Assembly (NCBI GenBank): GCA_036380735.1
Contig: DASVEE010000004.1
Location: forward strand, 1-64,000
From: DASVEE01 sp036380735
GTDB taxonomy: Bacteria; Acidobacteriota; Thermoanaerobaculia; Gp7-AA8
DNA: 64,000 nt
Reading direction: 5' to 3'
Position numbers and translations under genes: made by a program. Shown here in pieces: positions 61,134 through 64,000 of this stretch. Each line of letters opens with the position of its first letter. Position 1 is the first letter of the stretch. Below the pieces are notes generated by a model. It was not told the DNA's origin and ran no database searches. It was given only the letters and a program-made list of their open reading frames with translations.

Positions 61134-61151
61134 ACTGACCGCACGGTCAGT
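61134..61151 (-). promoter_or_regulatory. candidate operator (8-2-8 palindrome)
   Basis: ACTGACCG-CA-CGGTCAGT is a perfect 8-2-8 inverted repeat 25 bp upstream of the VWFA-protein start. TetR-family regulators commonly bind such compact TGACCG-type palindromes. No TetR gene is in the window. Confidence 0.5.
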
Positions 61152-61210
61152 GCGATTCCTTACGTCACGGTTTGTTTTTTCTCACGGAATGAAACTCGGA
61201 GACGGCAAGT

Positions 61211-61239
61211 TTGACGGGGGACATCGGATTCACTAGAAT
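61211..61239 (+). promoter_or_regulatory. tRNA-Pro promoter
   Basis: TTGACG (61211-61216), 17-nt spacer and TAGAAT (61234-61239), 41 bp upstream of the tRNA. It is the best sigma-70-type match seen in the window. Confidence 0.8.
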
Positions 61240-61280
61240 CCGCCACTCTTCGCCGCGGCCTCAACGCGGTGCGGGTGAAT

Positions 61281-61357
61281 CGGGGCATAGCTCAGCCTGG
61301 TAGAGCGCACGGTTCGGGACCGTGAGGTCGGAGGTTCAAGTCCTCTTGCCCCGACCA
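61281..61357 (+). tRNA. tRNA-Pro (anticodon CGG)
   Basis: 77 nt including an encoded 3' CCA. Acceptor stem CGGGGCA/TGCCCCG, D arm GCTCAGCCTGGTAGAGC, anticodon stem CACGG/CCGTG with loop TTCGGGA (anticodon CGG), T arm GGAGGTTCAAGTCCTC. It reads CCG codons. Standing alone, with no other tRNA nearby. Confidence 0.95.
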
Positions 61358-61409
61358 TTTCACCCTCCGCGGCACCAATTCCTACGAGTGCACTAGAATC
61401 GCGCTTCCC

Positions 61410-62315
61410 ATGATGCGACGCGCACTCATTCTCTCTCTTCTGCTCGCACTTGCCTCCCCCTCCGTCTTTGCCTGGGGTGAGAAAGGGCACTACATCTCCA
61501 ACGAAGCGGCGACGCTCGGCCTCCCCACCGACATGCCGCCGTTCTTCTACACCCGCTTCCCGGAGCTCATCTGGCTCGGCTTCGATCCCGACCGGCAGCG
61601 CGGCGGTGGCGACTCGCTCGAAGCGTTCAACGCTCCCAACCACTTCCTCGACTACGAGTTCGTCGAGGGGCTGCAGCTGCCGCCCGAGCGCTACAAGTTC
61701 ATCGACCTCATGGTCACCTCCGGCCGGCTGCGGCAGCACGGCATCCACAACGCGGAGTCCGGCTTTCTCCCGTGGCAGATCGCCGAGCTCTCGCAGGCAC
61801 TCCAGGTCGAGTTCCGCCTGTGGCGGCAGAGCCAGCCCGGCTCGAGCGAGCGCCGCGCGATCGAGAACGACATCATCCACATCGCCGGCACGCTCGGCCA
61901 TTTCGTCGCCGATGGCGCGAATCCGCATCACGCGACGCTGCACTTCAACGGCTGGGCCGGCCCGAATCCCAACAACTATCCCTACGACTGCGGGACGCAC
62001 TCCCGCTTCGAGCGTGACTTCGTCTCCCACGCCGTCGAGACGCGCGATGTCGTGCCGAAGCTCGCCGCCGAACCGGTGCTGCGCACCGACTACTTCGCCA
62101 CGGCGCTGGAGCACATCCGCGCGTCGAACGCGCTGACGGAGCGCATCTATCAGCTCGACAAGGCCCGCGCCTTCGACACGATGCGCCCGGTCGATGCCGC
62201 CGGCTTCGACTTTGCCACCACGCGGCTGGCGGCCGGCGCGTCCCTGCTGCGCGACATCTGGTGGTCGGCGTGGAAGAATTCGGAGCCGCGGCCGCGGCCA
62301 CAGACTGCCAACTAG
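61410..62315 (+). CDS. exported S1/P1-type nuclease or zinc phospholipase C-like protein
   Basis: A 301-residue protein. Signal peptide ends ...VFA so the mature protein begins with Trp 22 (WGEKGHYISNEAA), the N-terminal Trp that ligates zinc in S1/P1 nucleases. His 27, NHFLDY, HIAGTLGHFVADGANPHH give further zinc ligands. It likely hydrolyses nucleic acids or phospholipids outside the membrane. TAGAAT ten nt before the ATG and no Shine-Dalgarno suggest a leaderless message. Distinct from M1-type peptidases. Confidence 0.75.
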   Translation: MMRRALILSLLLALASPSVFAWGEKGHYISNEAATLGLPTDMPPFFYTRFPELIWLGFDPDRQRGGGDSLEAFNAPNHFLDYEFVEGLQLPPERYKFIDLMVTSGRLRQHGIHNAESGFLPWQIAELSQALQVEFRLWRQSQPGSSERRAIENDIIHIAGTLGHFVADGANPHHATLHFNGWAGPNPNNYPYDCGTHSRFERDFVSHAVETRDVVPKLAAEPVLRTDYFATALEHIRASNALTERIYQLDKARAFDTMRPVDAAGFDFATTRLAAGASLLRDIWWSAWKNSEPRPRPQTAN

Positions 62316-62317
62316 AT

Positions 62318-62368
62318 CGAAGCTATAGCACAGATGGGCTACGCACGCCGGCGCCTGTCTGTCCTATG
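62318..62368. repeat. degenerate family A repeat
   Basis: ATAGCACAGATGGGCTACGCACG and its imperfect complement CTGTCTGTCCTATGCGTGC sit between two convergent genes. The minus-strand stop (62339) falls inside it. Confidence 0.55.
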
Positions 62369-62980
62369 CGTGCTGCCGGCCGGCAGAATCCGCCGTTCCA
62401 CCACGGTAAACACCAGATCCGCCAATAGCGCCAGCGCCGCCGCGGGTAGCGCGCCCGCCAGGATCAGGCGGGTGTCCACCATGGCCACGCCACGGAAGAT
62501 GAACGTGCCCAGCCCGCCGCCGCCGACGGCCGCGGCGATCGTGGCCACGCCGATGCCCGTCACCGTGGCGATGCGCACGCCGGCCACGATCGACGGCAGC
62601 GCCAGCGGCAACTCCACCTCGCGCAGGAGCTGGCGCCGCGTCAGCCCCATCGCGAGCCCCGCTTCCCGCACGACCGGGTCGACTCCGCGAATGCCGAGGA
62701 AGGTGTTGCGCACGATCGGGAGCAATGAATAGAGGATGAGCGCCACGATTGCCGTGCGCATGCCGATGCCGCCGAGGAATGGAACGGGGATCAGGAACCC
62801 GAAGAGGGCGAGCGACGGGATCGTCTGAATCGCGTCGATCGATTTCAGCAGCACGCGCGACAGGTGCGCGTTCCGCGTGCACCACACGCCGGCCGGCACG
62901 CCCACGAGGACCGCCACGCTGACGGCCGCGAGGACGATCAGCACGTGCTCCCACGTCGTCCGCAGGATCTCCGCGGTCAT
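62339..62980 (-). CDS. glycine betaine/choline-type ABC permease
   Basis: A 213-residue protein with about five membrane helices. The EAA-type loop VREAGLAMGLTRRQLLREVELPLALP and IDAIQTIPSLALFGFLIP match OpuBB/OsmW-type permeases. ATG at 62980 overlaps the ATPase stop by 4 bp. Its natural partner is a binding lipoprotein such as the one at 24378-25232. The C-terminal basic tail lies near repeat sequence. Confidence 0.88.
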   Translation of the reverse strand: MTAEILRTTWEHVLIVLAAVSVAVLVGVPAGVWCTRNAHLSRVLLKSIDAIQTIPSLALFGFLIPVPFLGGIGMRTAIVALILYSLLPIVRNTFLGIRGVDPVVREAGLAMGLTRRQLLREVELPLALPSIVAGVRIATVTGIGVATIAAAVGGGGLGTFIFRGVAMVDTRLILAGALPAAALALLADLVFTVVERRILPAGSTHRTDRRRRA

Positions 62981-63720
62981 GCCGCCCCCGCGGGGAGCGT
63001 GGCGCTGGCGACGAACTGCTGCACGAGCGGCAGCGGCTCCCGCACGAAGCGCGCGGCCGGGGCATCGGCCACGATGCGCCCGTCGTCCACCAGGATCACT
63101 CGCTGAGCCACCCGCAGCGCCTCGGCCAGATCGTGCGTCACGAAGACCACCGTCACGTTGCGCCGGAACTCCATGAACACGTCCTGCAGGTCGCGGCGCA
63201 CGATCGGATCCAGCGCGCCGAACGGCTCGTCGCACAGGAGGATCGACGGCCCGGAGACGATGGCCCGTACGATCCCGACGCGCTGTTGCTCGCCGCCCGA
63301 GAGCGACCGCGGGTAGCGCGAGGCGAACCGCTCGAACGGCAGTCCCACGCGCGCCAGCGTCTCCTCCGCCGCCGCCCGGATCCGTTCGGCAGGCCAGCCG
63401 AGGAGGCGGGGGACGGTGGCGATGTTCTCGAGGACGGTGCGGTGGGGGAAGAGGCCCGTTCCCTGAATGATGTAACCCGTGCGGCGGCGGAGCGCGATCA
63501 GGTCTGTTCGAGAGAGCGAGACGCCGTCGACGAGGACCTCGCCGGCGGAGGGACGCGTCAACCCATTGACCAGACGCAACATCGTCGTCTTCCCGGCGCC
63601 GCTGCGGCCGATCAGGGCGACCGCTTCGCCGGCGGCGATGGTCAGGCTAACGTCGCGAAGAATGGCGTCCCCGGCAGGCGAGTCGACCCGCACCTGCGAC
63701 AGCTCGATTGTGGACGACAC
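62977..63720 (-). CDS. glycine betaine/choline-type ABC ATPase
   Basis: A 247-residue protein. Walker A GRSGAGKTT (38-46), signature LSGGEQQRVG and Walker B SILLCDEPFGALD. Close to OpuBA/OsmV-type quaternary-amine ATPases, but lacking the C-terminal CBS pair of full-length members (about 380 residues). It energises osmoprotectant import together with the permease. The start lies near the right of the window. Confidence 0.9.
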   Translation of the reverse strand: MSSTIELSQVRVDSPAGDAILRDVSLTIAAGEAVALIGRSGAGKTTMLRLVNGLTRPSAGEVLVDGVSLSRTDLIALRRRTGYIIQGTGLFPHRTVLENIATVPRLLGWPAERIRAAAEETLARVGLPFERFASRYPRSLSGGEQQRVGIVRAIVSGPSILLCDEPFGALDPIVRRDLQDVFMEFRRNVTVVFVTHDLAEALRVAQRVILVDDGRIVADAPAARFVREPLPLVQQFVASATLPAGAA

Positions 63721-63831
63721 GTGGCGATTTTAGCGACGGACGCAGATTTCGCGTGACATTCGCGCCGCACGGACCTAGATATGCTGCTACAGCATTGATT
63801 CCCGCTCGGGTGTTGCCGCCCGATCAGCGAC

Positions 63832-63940
63832 GGGGACCGGCGGCGACACCCCCCCCCACGGCGCCGGTCCCCTCCTCGATGGGGCTTGTCTCGTCCTTCC
63901 CACAGGTTCCATCTGTCCTGCACGACCCATTCGTCCATTA
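63832..63940. repeat. GC-rich hairpin and family A fragment
   Basis: GGGGACCGGCG (63832-63842) pairs with CGCCGGTCCCC (63862-63872) around a loop with a ten-C run. A diverged family A right-arm fragment (63890-63940, TCCTTCCCACAGGTTCCATCTGTCC) follows. The gap 63721-63971 has no gene. Confidence 0.6.
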
Positions 63941-63971
63941 GCCCAACGGAAAACCCCCGTACCATGCTGGC

Positions 63972-64000
63972 GTGCGTCCGCGGGTCACGGTCCTCATCCC
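63972..64000 (+). CDS. partial: possible start of a family 2 glycosyltransferase
   Basis: A GTG at 63972 opens VRPRVTVLIP, the usual N-terminal strand of GT-A family 2 glycosyltransferases, and runs off the window. Nine codons are too few for certainty, and no Shine-Dalgarno is obvious. Confidence 0.3.

Overview
The window is GC-rich bacterial chromosome, densely packed, with short operons that overlap by ATGA/GTGA junctions. A secreted VWFA-domain protein of the type expanded in Acidobacteriota (60042-61109), a bacterial DXS-FPP synthase isoprenoid pathway and many zinc-ribbon/TPR/FHA proteins fit an uncultured Acidobacteriota-like organism. That assignment is inference; there is no rRNA gene here. 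No phage, insertion sequence, integrase or CRISPR array is visible.

Layout: 1-5410, minus-strand envelope cluster with three glycosyltransferase-type proteins, a lipoprotein and two unknown proteins. 5519-7665, two small exported proteins, a 21-bp repeat array and an L,D-transpeptidase. 7705-9121, iron storage (bfd-bfr). 9125-12164, amidohydrolase, unknown protein and slipin. 12389-16000, secreted protein, Wzm/Wzt O-antigen-type exporter, FHA protein. 16056-18034, M49-like metallopeptidase and small zinc ribbon. 18185-24260, four-gene operon of unassigned pathway: GNAT protein, acyl-AMP ligase, UbiA prenyltransferase and a dikinase of rifampicin-phosphotransferase layout. 24378-26175, betaine-type binding lipoprotein and small proteins. 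26227-28980, three pseudopilins and gltX. 29032-33511, fur-ftr1-apbE-porin-FMN_bind-cytochrome-like operon. 33668-40338, a band-7/phosphodiesterase/TPR fusion, mvaB, thioesterase, biotin carrier, pyrE. 40388-47286, YqeY, MoeB-rhodanese, CAP protein, kinase-like protein, hbd, TPR protein, BON-LysM. 47691-58680, uvrD, tatA, rmlD, tlyA, PIN, dxs, ispA, xseB, xseA, RNB nuclease. 58706-63720, PxpB/C-like fusion, VWFA protein, tRNA-Pro, S1/P1-like nuclease, betaine-type ABC permease and ATPase.

Two signals stand out. (1) Gene 3' ends carry a superfamily of composite inverted repeats whose arms are tandem 9-mers (family A, RGGACNNAT) or 7-mers (families B, C, F), often with a shared outer edge GGAACGATAGG. 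About two dozen copies occur in 64 kb. Families A and B always lie just after stop codons and never in divergent promoter gaps, and one family A copy lies in frame inside the acyl-AMP ligase gene. (2) The fur and bfd-bfr promoters share a -35/spacer block and a perfect 7-1-7 palindrome TGAGACT-N-AGTCTCA, a likely Fur operator linking iron storage to a flavin-dependent iron/redox operon.

Starts were chosen from ribosome binding sites, overlaps and domain boundaries, and several long apparent N-terminal extensions were trimmed because they are encoded by repeats or by a neighbouring gene.
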